Both the position numbers and the translations under genes were made by a program. This document shows, one piece after another, positions 12,679 through 24,328 of a DNA stretch of 64,000 nt. The first letter of the stretch is position 1, and every line of letters starts with the position of its first letter. The notes under the pieces were generated by a model. The model was not told the DNA's origin and made no database searches. It saw only the letters and a list, made by a program, of their open reading frames with translations. Source of the stretch: Holothuria scabra (lineage: Eukaryota; Echinodermata; Holothuroidea; Aspidochirotida; Holothuriidae); contig CM074193.1 of the NCBI GenBank assembly GCA_037179385.1, forward strand, positions 4,981,547 to 5,045,546. The letters are read 5' to 3'.

Positions 12679-13474
12679 AACAAGAGCCCAATGGGCACTG
12701 TGGTTCCTTGCTGGATATTATAAGAACTATTGTACAGCCAGTCTTCAAAATAGAGAGAAGCGAAAGCTCATACTCAATGTTTGTAACATCTTCACAAGGG
12801 GTATTTTAGTACTTATATTACATGATATCAATGATTAAATTTTTGTGGCCTTACTTACATTCAACTTGTATAATGCTTGGTGATCCTTCAAAAACATTTC
12901 CTCATTTCCACATGTATTTATGCTTGTAATCAAACTTGATATTATCACCAATAAACAATACACAATGTGGTTAGAGAGAGAAAAACACCCCTTGTACTTC
13001 TCTCATAAGTTATTTTTACCTGCTCTCAAATAAAACTTGCTATTACTTTAAACCAATCTACCATTTGTCCTGTTTGCTATCTCTACACAGAAAACAGGGT
13101 TTATTCAGCAGTTAAGCCTAAAGCAAGTGATTAATGGGGTGTGATAATAGAATCAGGATTAGGTTACCCCACAGAGCACAGCAGTATTAAAGAGACATAC
13201 TGTATAACCCATGCATTGCTTCCACTGGCAGAGAGACCAGTTTAATGCAGTGTGACCTGTGCTCATTGAAATCTACAGATTTCAGTTATTGCCCTCTTAG
13301 AAACTTTGAATGATCCAAAATCTGTGTACAACCCGAAGTAATCATTGCTGAACGAATGTAAAGGCCAAACTTCTAAGGTGTTTGGGTGTGTAAGCATGCA
13401 AAACCAGGTGAGATAAAAAATCTATTGAACCTATCTTTATCTAGCTTACAACATTTTCTAAATAACATTTCAAG

Positions 13475-13937
13475 TGGCTGACCTCCAGTGACCTTGATGA
13501 CCTTTGACCTGAACCAAACACAGATTGGTTTGAAATCTGTCCTTTTTACCTTAAAATACTATGTTAAAATGTTTTTCAGTGTTTGACCCCAGGTGACCCC
13601 AGATGACCCCTTGACCTTCACCAAACATATCAGATTTCATCCTTACACAATAACACACCCACACACTAAGTATGACATCCATCCAAGTTTCCTACCTTGA
13701 AATATCATGTTGAGAAGGTTTTTAGTTTTTGACCTCTGGTGACCGCAAATGACCTTTGACCTCCACCAAAAACGATAGGGCACACCTTCAAACTACGGCA
13801 CTTCTATATTTAATCCAACTTTCCCTTGTTGAGTTACAGCGTACCCAAGCTAGCGTCACAGACACACACACACACACATACACACACACAAACACGCCAA
13901 CCTGACTACATAGGTTCCTTTTGCTAACGCAAGGAAC
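13475..13937. repeat. TGACC-rich tandem repeat with (CA)n and terminal hairpin
   Basis: Three diverged units start near 13478, 13588 and 13731. Each carries four TGACC words at steps of about 10, 10 and 7-8 bases, followed by a CACCAAA-type tail. Units 1 and 3 contain the perfect direct repeat TGACCTTTGACCT (13498-13510 and 13750-13762). The block ends in a CA microsatellite and a hairpin GGTTCCTT/AAGGAACC (13913-13937). Repeats of this kind are familiar in marine invertebrate genomes, but I cannot name the family. Confidence 0.6.
13861..13892. repeat. (CA)n microsatellite, interrupted
   Basis: CA units from 13861 with one ATA interruption near 13880; embedded in the TGACC-rich repeat. Confidence 0.85.
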
Positions 13938-14869
13938 CAAAAAGTAGGGGTGGGTGGGTAGGGGATGGGATGGGGTGGTAGTCTTATCACTGCCTCCTAT
14001 ACAACAACCACTGGTTTTACTTTAACAGAAAGAGCAATTGAAGCCTTCAGCATGAAAGTTTCAAAGCTACAGTACATGATCATATCAATGTTAGGGAGCT
14101 TAAGTCACTCCAATGGTTCCTCCTGTTTAGAGATTAAGAGACAGCTGAGGAAGCCAACCAACTTGAGTCCTTCCAGCATAATAACTTTCTTTTCTGTTTG
14201 ATAGCAATAGGCTTAGAAAGGATTTCAATTCCAGCCAATGTGTTGAAAAGTAAAACACCTCCACTTAATATCAATGTTTGAGCCGAGCAGTTTTTTCTTT
14301 ACATTCTTTCACCTAAGAAAAATCTGTTACAAAGGTAGAAGGCCACTAGCAATAAGGCACTATTCTTTGGCCGAGGGGCAAGTGAAAGCTTGAATGAGGT
14401 GACTTGGATCAGAAGGAATGCAACCCTGTACAGAGAATGCTATATTATGATTTCATTCAATACAGTAGGATTGTGTGGTACCGTACTGTCTCTTGTAAGG
14501 AAGGTCCCACATCTACATTTCTCAGCTTAGATGGCCTTGAAAGAAGTCTGCTACATTGATTTATATTGTACAGATAGAATAACTTCTCATGCTACATTGA
14601 TTAGTATTGTATGGGTAGAATAGAGATAACCTCTCATGTCACTATAAACTTAAATCAGTGAGCACTGTAAAATACCATCAGAGCACTTGCCATCCCAATA
14701 AATTTCTTGATTTTTACAAACAGAATAAAGATGCCAAAATGTTACGTTAGAGTTAATAAGTTCACACTGTTACCCCCTTCAATGTGCCAGCTGGCTTTCA
14801 CAATCATTTCAAATTTAAAAGTATGCATTTTACTCCAATGAAGATTTCATGCATTATTTTCACCAGTAG

Positions 14870-15029
14870 CCTACTTGGCGTAGCCAGGATTGTGTAATGG
14901 GGGGTGCGGAGAATGACATGAGGAAATAGCCTAAAGGGAAAGAGAAAAAACCTGCTATTTTAGGTATTGCAAGGTGGGGGTCATGGGGGGTTCAATCCCA
15001 AAACTACCCCCCGTAGCTACACCACTGAT
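14870..15029. mobile_element. Possible short DNA element with GTAGC-type ends
   Basis: The left end CTTGGCGTAGCCAGG and right end GTAGCTACACCACTGA are partial inverted matches. They resemble the GGGGCGTAGCCAG ends of the element at 22167-22804. The interior is G/C-homopolymer rich. No clear target duplication. Confidence 0.35.
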
Positions 15030-16375
15030 TTTCACAAATGTTAAGTTTTTTGGGAAGAACGCATTTTTTTTTTTTTTCAAGTTTTTTGCTTTTGAGGGGG
15101 GGAGGTATTTTTTTCCTTTTTGGGCGGGGGGGGGTATTGTTCTTCCTCTAGTAATGATTTTTTAGGGGGGCTGCTGTGAATGTAAATTGTACAAACTATT
15201 TTTGTAAACCCTCATGCAGAAGCCATAAGGTACCTTTCTATAAAGTTTCCTTCCTTCTCAATATATGACACTTACACAGCAGCAAAGAGTTACACAAACA
15301 ACTTTAAAAATTATTTCTACAATGTGCCAGGAAAGGTTTATCAACCAGTGTACAAATACATAAACCACAAAATAACTCTGCAGTTGCATACCACAAATAG
15401 TATAGGTCAGTGTGTACTTCAGCATGCACCCTGGGGCCCAGGCAAGCAGGAGAGTGGTTTCTTTCAAAAGCCTACAAAATGAATGGAGGTATGCTGCATA
15501 CTACTGAGCATATACAATACAGGTACTTCAAAAGATATACAATGATCCACCTGGTGTCATCCTTTCAAGATGCAAGGCTTCACTTAAGTCTACCCATGAT
15601 CTACTGGGGGTTTAAAGGTTGAACATTAAACCCAACAATTTGTAAACAAACTATTTGTAATCATGCTTATCTGATTACATGGTTAATGTACTCATGTTTC
15701 CATGACTCTGTGCCTTTTTCCAAAAAGCTACATTTTGATAAGAAACAAGTTGTATGGAAGTGTAGGAAAGCCTTATAAAGTCATATTTTGTCACTTCTAA
15801 TGAAATTGAGCTCTATATATCTCACCAAATATGATATATTGAAGATAAAAAGTTTATATGCTAACAGAACATGACAGTATCTGTTTCAATTTAAAATCAC
15901 ATTGTAGTGAAACTTTGTTTACTTGACCAAGACAAAAGGTTGTCCATTGTCTGTGGGAAATTGCCGAGATATTTTAATATCTTGTGACAAGTCATCATCA
16001 AAGGTCTGAATGTATTTTATGTTTTTACAGTGACATGACGTTCCCATCTCAAGATAATAGCAAGGATGTATGTCATGTACAAAATTTGTAGAATACATGC
16101 TAGCACAAAATTTTGACTGTCCCAACTGGATCTCACATTTCTTGAATGTCAACTACATGAAGTCACTTCAAAACTCAACTGGTTTGGGTATTTGGTAACA
16201 TCCATCTTACATGTCTCCTACTGCATGTACACCACGACCGGTTCTGGCAATGGGGCAAGACCAGTGCGATAGCAGTATGGGAGGCAGGTAAGGATGAAAG
16301 GTGTGGTGAATATTGAAAGCCAAGCTGAATGGAGGAAAGGAACCATAATCAGCATGACGTGAGAAATATCTTGTC

Positions 16376-16919
16376 CAGGCTTGGGGTAATCATAATCAGT
16401 AATCGTAATCGATTGCAATCGATTACACATTCTGAAGTAGTTGTAATCGCAATCGATTACTTTTGTAAAAATCGCGGTCGATTACAATGGCAAAGTAATC
16501 ACAATCGTGGTTTCATTTCTGATAACATTGAAGTTGAATTGAACATAGAAGTAAAGTTACTAACTTTGTCTAGGTACATCATTCTCTAGAGGTATACTTT
16601 TTGCAAAAGAAAATGTTAGAAACAAAATGTAGTTAGTTTGATAGGGTTTTATGCCTCAACCTGTACCCTTCCGGGCTTATCTATTGCAATGTCCATGGCC
16701 CTTTTCCAGTTGTGGGCACTGGATTGTTTTACCTACTACATTGTGTATGTGGAAACAAAATGTAAAATAAATTGCAATCATGATTACATTGCAATGTAAT
16801 CGCAATCGTAATCAATTACTTTCAATTTTAGCTGTAATCGTAATCATAATCGCAATCGTAAAATCTGAAGTAATCGCAATCGTAATCGATTACATTAAGA
16901 TGTAATCACCCCAAGCCTG
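16376..16919. mobile_element. hAT-like non-autonomous element, 544 bp
   Basis: Ends CAGGCTTGGGGTAATCA and GTAATCACCCCAAGCCTG are inverted repeats with an outer perfect 12-base match. ATCTTGTC at 16368-16375 recurs exactly at 16920-16927, an 8-bp target duplication. Both ends hold arrays of GTAATCG/CGATTAC words over 130-160 bases, which can pair across the element. No coding frame. Confidence 0.85.
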
Positions 16920-17817
16920 ATCTTGTCAATGTAATTTTGAAAACTAGGGAATAAAATACCAGAGAGTTATGTTACTCCAGAGTCAAATTTAGTTTTGGTA
17001 TGTTAAAGAAGAAGACATTCTAAGCACTCTGCCAAAAATTTCATTCATTTCCCATATTTGGTTTTTGAGATATTAGCAATTTAAGTTGGCACATTTTCCA
17101 GAGGAAGTGAACTTGAAGCAAACAGGTGTGACATCATGGGTTCACATTCTTGGCCAGTGTTTTGTTTTTCCCTGTTTCTCAACCTAATTGCTTGACCTTG
17201 AATTGATTAGGCATGCTTTTTTGCCACTAAGGCATAAAAGGTTTTAAAATTCCATTGCTCAGGATGCACCTATGGTATCAACATATTAAGGTTTAGTTGC
17301 ATAAAATTTGTAGTAAATTATGAAGAAAACAAAACAATGGCTAAAAAAGTGAATCCATGACATCATGCCTGCTTGCTCCAAGTTCATTCTATGTTGAAAA
17401 TTTGTGATATTCAATTGCCAATATCTTGAGAACCTAACATGGGAAATAAATAAAAATTTCACCACAATGCTTAGACTATGTCCTTCTTTAATATATCAAA
17501 AATAAATTTAGCTTTGGACTATTCTTTTAAGGGAACCCTGTTTTTTTAAATGGGATCTGTGGGGTCCCTTCCAGATATATGCAGCATTTAAAACAAAGGC
17601 AAACACTTAAAAGGTGTTCCAGTAGGATTGATGTAACATTGGACAAATGACAGGATATAATTTCTGCAATATAACTTCACACAAATTTTACAAGATCTGG
17701 CACATATCACCCCACATCTACAAACAACCCTTTGATTCTGACTTAAATTCAAACAACAGCATCATTTTAATTGGTCAATTATGACAAGTGCAGGTCACTC
17801 AGTGCAGCAGGGCTTTA

Positions 17818-18242
17818 AGCCGTGTTCCCATTTGATCCAGGGAGGTGGATCTTGATCTACCGAGGTGGATCAAACACTAATGGGAATGCAGATCAACAAC
17901 ACTCACTCAAGATCAAGACCCACCGATTTTGATCGACCGTTCGGGGTAGATCAGATCTACCGCGCTGGATCAAAGTTTGTAATGGGAACACATCTGTAGA
18001 TCAAGTGACCCCGGATCTCCGGTTACACTCCTGTATGTTTTTGTGATACATCGATACAAAATGCATGGCAGGCCGACTTGTAAACATTGGTGACCTTTTC
18101 GCGCTTGCGCAATGTGTTCATAAAACACGTTTGATCTACCGCGCTCACTCAAATGGGAACGCGGATCTTGATCAAGGTAACTGATGTTGATCCACCTCGG
18201 TAGATCAAGATCCACCTCCCTGGATCAAATGGGAACACGGCT
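17818..18242. mobile_element. Harbinger-like MITE with long inverted repeats, 425 bp
   Basis: The element starts AGCCGTGTTCCCATTTGATC and ends GATCAAATGGGAACACGGCT, perfect inverted ends that extend to about 57 bp each. TTA lies directly outside at 17815-17817 and 18243-18245, the target duplication seen with PIF/Harbinger transposases. GATC and GATCTACCG words repeat inside. No transposase; movement would need a related autonomous copy. Confidence 0.85.
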
Positions 18243-18626
18243 TTAGTCAGGATGGTCAGCTCAGGGAGTCCATATTTGTAGGAAAAATTCCTTGCATGAA
18301 ATGTACCCTACATACAAAGTATGAAGCAAAGTGCATGATTTAGGGAGTCCAAATGGAGACTACTCTCTGTCTAAAGCATTGTCTAGAAGAACACCCTAAG
18401 CATTTTAGATAGCAAATATACAGTCCCAGTGTAAGTATACAACTTAATTCCTTCAAAGTTTATGCAGCCAGGGAACTGCAACTCCGTTCAAGGAATATAT
18501 AGCAATCTTTGAATGAACATCTTTCTCAGAATTTTATAAACCAAAAAGTAGGACTCCAACAGCTACATAAGAAATATTCACATACAACTACTCCTCTACA
18601 CAAACACACATAAACATTAGACTTAC

Positions 18627-18737
18627 CGCACTGGCAATTCTAGAGGCACTAACAATATTTCTATAGTCGGGGTGAGACGTTGGTGTGTGATCCATTATAT
18701 GTGTGAGAAAACTATCATACTGTCCCACTCTCTGAAC
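18627..18737 (-). CDS. Exon 7 of putative RhoGEF: DH-domain conserved region 3
   Basis: The 111-base exon has acceptor TTTCATATCTTACAG and donor AGTGCG|GTAAGT, phase 0 at both ends, 37 codons. It starts VQRVGQYDSFLTHIMDHTP and continues TSHPDYRNIVSASRIASA. This matches the best-conserved DH helix (pattern P-V-Q-R, aromatic, then a leucine-rich helix, HTP..HPDY, then the next helix), part of the surface that contacts the GTPase. The usual Pro before VQR and the common R-Y-P-L-L core are replaced (AEVQRVGQYDSFL), so this is a divergent member. It is the main evidence for the family call. Confidence 0.7.
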
Positions 18738-21375
18738 CTGTAAGATATGAAACAAATAGAAAAAAAATTCAAACATAAATTTCATGTTTTATAAATAAAA
18801 CAAACATGAAGAAAGAACCTTACACGTAAAAGCTATCATATAATGGACACCTTTTCAATTTACAAAAAGTGAAAGATAATCATTCAATGATGATGGAAGC
18901 TTCCACAGACTAGCATGTCACAAACCAGTAAAGTGAAGTATCAGCACTATATTATGTAATACCACAGAGACCAGTAGTCATCACTGGCACATTGTCAGCA
19001 GCAGATTTTTCCGTCAGCTAGAGTCAACGGCTGTCCACATAACCCTACCATCACCAATCCCCCCCAAACCTGAAATTTGGGACAGTTGGGCCCTTGTGTT
19101 GTATCAACTCCCTTCATGTTTACAAACCAAACCTTCTTGGAGACAAGGTTAAAAGGCTCCTCCATTAATTGACCACTTGACATCTACATATGATAACTGT
19201 TTATTTCTTATTTTTTTTTCTTTAATTTTTATATACTAAACAACTCATTACCAAAGTATTTGATAACTCAAATGACTTTCTAACTTTCCTGGGCAGTAAT
19301 CTACATCCAAACCTTTGTTGGCCAAATTGTAACACTTTTTTATTTGAAAAACTTAAAAAATTTTAATAGATTGGATTTTTCATTTCATTCATTTCAGTTA
19401 TTGATTTCGTTCGTACAAATATAAACTGAAACACAGAACCGGACAGGACACTACAAAAACGATTGTTTAACAAGCCAGTGCCCATAAAAGAGACATTACA
19501 ACAAACAGTAACTGATGATCTCAGTATGGAGCTACCAACATGGTCCATGTAGCTCCATGGCTTCAGGTGTCATCATTTTAAGCTTATTGTACAGTACAGA
19601 AATATAGACAATTACTTTGTATCCATACACCGGCCAAAAATCTCTGTAATCTCATAGTCGTGGCAGAAAAATATTAAGCCGAAGTAACCGCAACCACTGA
19701 CATCGATTCAACCTTGAACTTGGACAATTATTTACTGATGTCAACGGTTACAAACTTATTCAGTTGTAGAAAAAAGCTAAATATTCATAGAAAAAGCTGC
19801 AAACTAGTGTATTATTTTGCATTCTCTGTACAAAACAATAATACAGGTATTCATAGCTTAGAGGATTATTACTGTTTCGTGCTAGAGCCATACACTGCAC
19901 ATCAAAGTACAATATAAAGTCTACTAAAGATACTTCTATTGAGACACAAGTTAGGTCCTAATTTAAGCATCATACCTACATACAAACAAATTTTTTTTTG
20001 AGTTAATGTAATTACTTCCTTTTGGCCAAAACAATTTAAACTATTCAACTATTTTAAGTGTGGTTATAATGGAATTGTCATTTTTTTAGACAGTAGATAA
20101 TTATTACCCCATTATATATAATCAATCTTTTTTGTAATTTCCTTTAACAAAGCTTTTCAATTTACCCCCTACAGATTAGCAATGTGGCTGTTGCAAAGCA
20201 AAATTAAAAAGTTTTGCTTCTATGAAATGTTCCAATATCATTCCTTTTTTGATTATCTCTAGACATTAGACAAATGGCACACTGTTTGTCACAAAAAATT
20301 GTTCACACACCCACCCCACCTGCCAACCCAAATACATAAGTTCAGTCCAAGACAATGATACATCTCTTGACAACAACGAATATTAAAAAATAAATGCATA
20401 TCTACACTGATACACACACTTTCATCTGGTTTTGCTTTAATCGGATTTGCTGTTTGTTTGTATTCCCAATGGTAGTTGTTCAGTTTGGTTTTGCCACCTG
20501 ATGAAGAGTTTACACCCAAAACATCATGGAATTGTGGAGTTTTCCACACACGTTAAAGCACTTTCTGCTACCTCTTTTTGACCTCCACATTTCTACTGAG
20601 CTTTGCAGCATTTCGACAATATCTAAACTGATAGCCAACCAAACTTACACACAATATTTGTCCTCGCAACTTTGGCTGATGAAACACTTGTCCTCAGACT
20701 TGTACACTATGACTGCATGATACTGCACTTGCACTCATACTCATCACAACTCATTCCTCACACATCAAATCTGCTTTTAAAACATAACCTTGTTGCAATG
20801 CTCTTTCTATTGGCCATAGAATGATAAACACAAAATCCTTACATTTATCTCTGTTCCAAGTCCTGCCAGAGAAATATCCACTTCACTAGACACATATGCA
20901 GATCAAACTTCTCTTAAGAACTTCTGCTCACCACTAAATCAGCACAATCGACCAAGTATTTCTACTCTGTCCCTTGACTTCAAATGTACCTTTCAAGAAT
21001 TAATTTCTTAACCACTAAGATGCTCCAACCAAAGCAATCTCTTTTTCCGATTTCATCACAGACTGTCACAGATAAATCGTGGGAAAATGCTTGATTACTT
21101 TTAATCTGATACTATCTGTTAGAACAATCAAAATAAGTCTTCTCAGTGACCAATCATCAAACACTGAAATTACTTGGGATACTTCAATGCATGCTACACA
21201 TACTGACCAAATTAATCAATGTTTGACTTCATTACTAACAAAATAGGTTTTTAAAGAGCACAAGGAGTTCATGTCCCAAACTTAATTTGAAACAAGGGCA
21301 GCGATTTCTTTTTATTTTGCTTCCCAGTATCTATCCTATTTTAAAACTTGAACACTGCATATTAAATGCAAACCA

Positions 21376-21531
21376 ATAGACCTGTTTTCAAATAGAAATT
21401 ACAATGGATTGTGGGATAAGAGTTTTGGTGTGTTTCATTTTTTGCCACAGTAAAATGTCATTGACAATGATGACACAAACCAAAACTCTATCCCACAATC
21501 CTTTGTAATTGCTATTTGGAAACAGGTCTAT
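21376..21531. mobile_element. Intact foldback MITE (uninterrupted relative of 6774-8649)
   Basis: About 156 bp with inverted ends ATAGACCTGTTTTCAAATAG and CTATTTGGAAACAGGTCTAT. Inner parts are also complementary: TGTGGGATAAGAGTTTTGGT against CCAAAACTCTATCCCACA. A TA at each edge could be part of the ends or a target duplication. It has no coding capacity. Confidence 0.75.
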
Positions 21532-21846
21532 GAGTTACTTAACTTTCCCAATTTCATAATTAAGTGGAAAAATATTGTCATGTCACAATCATGTCAAGGA
21601 ATGGGAACAACTAATCCAAACTGCTATGACATTAGCATTTTCCCTTTTAACTTTTTTTTTCTTTTCTGCTTTTTGAAGGAAAGACCAAAATCTGTAAGTT
21701 ACTTTTGGGGAAATAGAAATAAAAAAAAAAAAAATCCAAATACAAAATTGCAGACACGACTTTACTATAATTGGGTTTCCTTTACCCAGTGCATGCATGA
21801 AACTAAATATGGCCCAACCTGGCCCCTAATCCAATATATATGCATA

Positions 21847-21888
21847 GGTATGCATGATATGCATGTAGGTATGCATGATATGCATGTA
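21847..21888. repeat. Two tandem 21-bp units of palindromic ATGCAT words
   Basis: The 21-bp unit built from TATGCATGATATGCATGTA occurs twice exactly and is preceded and followed by partial copies (21839-21895). Confidence 0.8.
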
Positions 21889-22166
21889 TGTACACCTATA
21901 TGCCGTAACCCTATAACCCTGTTACCATACGTATGTCTGGTGTAAGTTCCGGTCACATAAACACAGTTTGAGCCAATATGACAATAACACAAAAGACAAA
22001 ACATGATCCAACAATGACATGGGCTGCTTAACAGCCCAAGTAAAACTTCATCACCATTCTCCATACCAGAGGTGAGCATTAAAGGCATATATACTACACT
22101 TCAGTTTGCAGTAAAAAACTCCAAAAAGGGTAAGCAGAGCCATCATGGAGCACACAGTAACATAAA

Positions 22167-22804
22167 CAGGGGCGTAGCCAGTATGTAGCACTGTCGGCCG
22201 ACACTTTTTTGGCTAAGTCATCTTTAAAAAAAAAGCACATATAAAAATGAAAGGAAACTTCAAAACTGCCGATTTCAAAAATGAAATAGTCTGAAAACGT
22301 GTTGTTTAAGCTCTTTATTTTCGTAGGGGCGGTGAGGTACAAAGAGAGTCGTAGAGGCCATCTCCTGCAATCTTGGAGGGTCTGTGGAACCAAAATTTTC
22401 TCTGTAAGCTCCACACCAACCCGTGGTGGTGCTCCACTTAGATGGTTTCCCGTGTCATCTGGGTTTCGAACCACCCAGATAACAGTGTAAGCTTAAGACA
22501 CTAGAGACATATCAGATATTCTTTGCCACTGTACTCTCACTGTTCTTTTTTCAGTTTTCTCCTAGGAGTGTGAACTATGAAGTAAAAAACAGCACTTTTG
22601 AGAGGGTTTCCATTAGCTTCAAATAGATTCGTAGAGGCCATTTCCTGCGATCTGGCGGATCTGTGAAACAAAAAAATTTGGGGCTACCCTCCACGCCAAC
22701 CCAAGGTGAGGCTCTGCTTAGATGGTCTCCCGTGTCATCTGCCCCCCCCAATACCAACACCCTGCTTTGTGCCTACAACTTTTAAAATCCTGGCTATGCC
22801 CCTG
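22167..22804. mobile_element. DNA transposon, 638 bp, CAGGGGCGTAGCCAG ends
   Basis: The left end CAGGGGCGTAGCCAG matches the inverted right end CTGGCTATGCCCCTG at 14 of 15 bases. ATAAA flanks both sides (22162-22166 and 22805-22809), a possible 5-bp target duplication. Two direct repeats of about 115 bp start at 22349 and 22629 (shared GTAGAGGCCAT, CACACCAACCC-like and GTGTCATCTG). The ends resemble hAT ends, but hAT usually gives 8-bp duplications, so the superfamily is open. The 126-codon minus-strand frame at 22094-22474 crosses its edge and is not a credible gene. Confidence 0.7.
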
Positions 22805-23251
22805 ATAAATAATGGTATCAGCAGCCTGTGCTCTACTATACTGGTGTCAGTCAACATACCTGTTGCTCAAAATGCAGCAAGAATGAATGATACTGTATAT
22901 ACGACATCTCAAGCCATCCAACATTGTACCAAAATTAATCCAAATATAGATAAACCAAAGTCTATGAGTGTGTGATGATATTCCGTTCACCATGGGTTTC
23001 CTTCACTGAGATATATTACCATAACGTAGTACACAGTTTTAATGGAAAGCAATCCAAAGTGTAGAGTTATCCCTGCAATTAACCTTTCTTGCTATTTTAC
23101 TCCAAACAGTGATATATTTTACTTTCTGTTCTGTTTGTGAGCATTCTCCTCCACCCACTATACCCAGATAGGCATATAGCATCCTAAATACAAAGAACTA
23201 ATCCTTTCAAAATAGCACAACCTGTATGCATCCATAGAGTAAGCTACTCAC

Positions 23252-23292
23252 TTCAGCAACCATCAAAGGGTGCTGACTGTTGTGCTTATCTT
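23252..23292 (-). CDS. Exon 6 of putative RhoGEF: 41-base exon leading into the conserved DH block
   Basis: A strong pyrimidine-rich acceptor (TTTTATTCTTCCTAG) and donor GCTGAA|GTGAGT define 41 bases. Only the frame that takes one base from the previous exon is open, giving DKHNSQHPLMVAE. Joined to exon 7 it makes PLMVAEVQRVGQY, which lines up with the usual DH pattern of a hydrophobic helix, a short link and VQR. It leaves in phase 0. Confidence 0.6.
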
Positions 23293-24143
23293 CTAGGAAG
23301 AATAAAATCCCATCTTCTCATTTCTTGAATACAAAAAGAAGATACTTATAGTTGCTACCTCAAAGACCATGCAAAGACCACATTTCAGTTAAGTCTGTCT
23401 ACCAAATATAACAGACAAACAGGAGTCTGGCATTTCTTTTTATCAGCCAAGGTCCACACTGCAGCTGACCTTCTCCTTTGAAACATGGGCCTTTACTGTC
23501 AAATGGATTAGGCTTATACCTCTGCACACAGAAAATTATTGACTTTAAGCTGATGGGGAAGCTATGAATGCCAGGCCTTTGTTCCTTCTAATTACAGAAG
23601 GTAATTAAGTTGATCTTTTAGCACCTTCTTAAATGTTTTAAAATAGAAAACACCATTTAGAGCACAGCAATTAGAGTAATACTCTATGGTGTGTGACACA
23701 CAATAAAGTTTTAATATTTGCACTTGTGAACATATGTTTGACATCTTTCCATTGACTGCAAAGCTTTTCAACAAGTCTTCCTTATTCCCTTGACATATAT
23801 GTACCATTTAGAGAGATTCAAAGTCAATTAAAAATTACTACTCAGTCAATCAATGCAATTTGATTCCTTAACTTTTCTTTACTTTATAGGATTTCCCTGG
23901 CCCCCTAAAGAAGTACCTTTGTCAAAAAAGTAACTGGAATTATATTCTCTTATCCCTCATTTGATTGCAACGTGTATGCATATGCAGCAACTACAGTTTT
24001 TCTATTTTCAACAAAATTCAATTAACTTCATTTGAGGTAAGAAGTGACTGATATGCCTACCAATGTTGTCCTAAAAACTGAAACATGCTGGATAAAAATG
24101 CAAGTCCCTCCTTTGTACTGCCATATCAACATTAGCCCTGTAC

Positions 24144-24328
24144 AGATATCAGTGCCAACCCCACATACCCCCCCACCCAAAAAAAAAAAAAACATAAATA
24201 GTACTGCAACAGCTTGTCCAACCTGTCCATGTAAGATATCAGTGCCAACCCCACATACCCCCCCCCCCACCCAACAAAAAAATAAAACATAAATAGTACT
24301 GCAACAGCTTGTCCAACCTGTCCATGTA
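24144..24328. repeat. Tandem duplication of a 90-bp unit
   Basis: Units begin at 24144 and 24234 with AGATATCAGTGCCAACCCCA and end GCTTGTCCAACCTGTCCATG. They differ mainly in the lengths of the C and A runs. The 133-codon minus-strand frame here exists because the duplicated unit is free of stops in that frame, not because of a gene. Confidence 0.9.

Larger units (their letters stand above)
8907..18626 (-). other. Intron 7 of the RhoGEF-like gene
   Basis: This 9.7-kb gap between exons 7 and 8 contains the candidate alternative exon at 11163-11273, a LINE fragment, the TGACC-rich repeat, a short flanked repeat near 14.9 kb, and hAT-like and Harbinger-like elements. The stretches 9000-11100 and 15200-16300 show nothing I can name. 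Confidence 0.55.
18738..23251 (-). other. Intron 6 of the RhoGEF-like gene
   Basis: Holds the intact foldback MITE (21376-21531), the 21-bp tandem repeat (21847-21888) and the element at 22167-22804. An 11-codon exon-like piece at about 22.85 kb (donor AACAG|GTATGT) has a poor acceptor and was not used. Confidence 0.5.

Noticed and set aside
12859..12936. Open stretch ending GNEEMFLKDHQALYKLN with a good GTAAGT donor
   Set aside because: No acceptable acceptor upstream (no pyrimidine tract), so exon status is unsupported, though the peptide is protein-like.
22852..22890. Eleven-codon exon candidate (YHSFLLHFEQQ) between exons 6 and 7
   Set aside because: Donor good but acceptor purine-rich, and it would interrupt the expected DH helix join.
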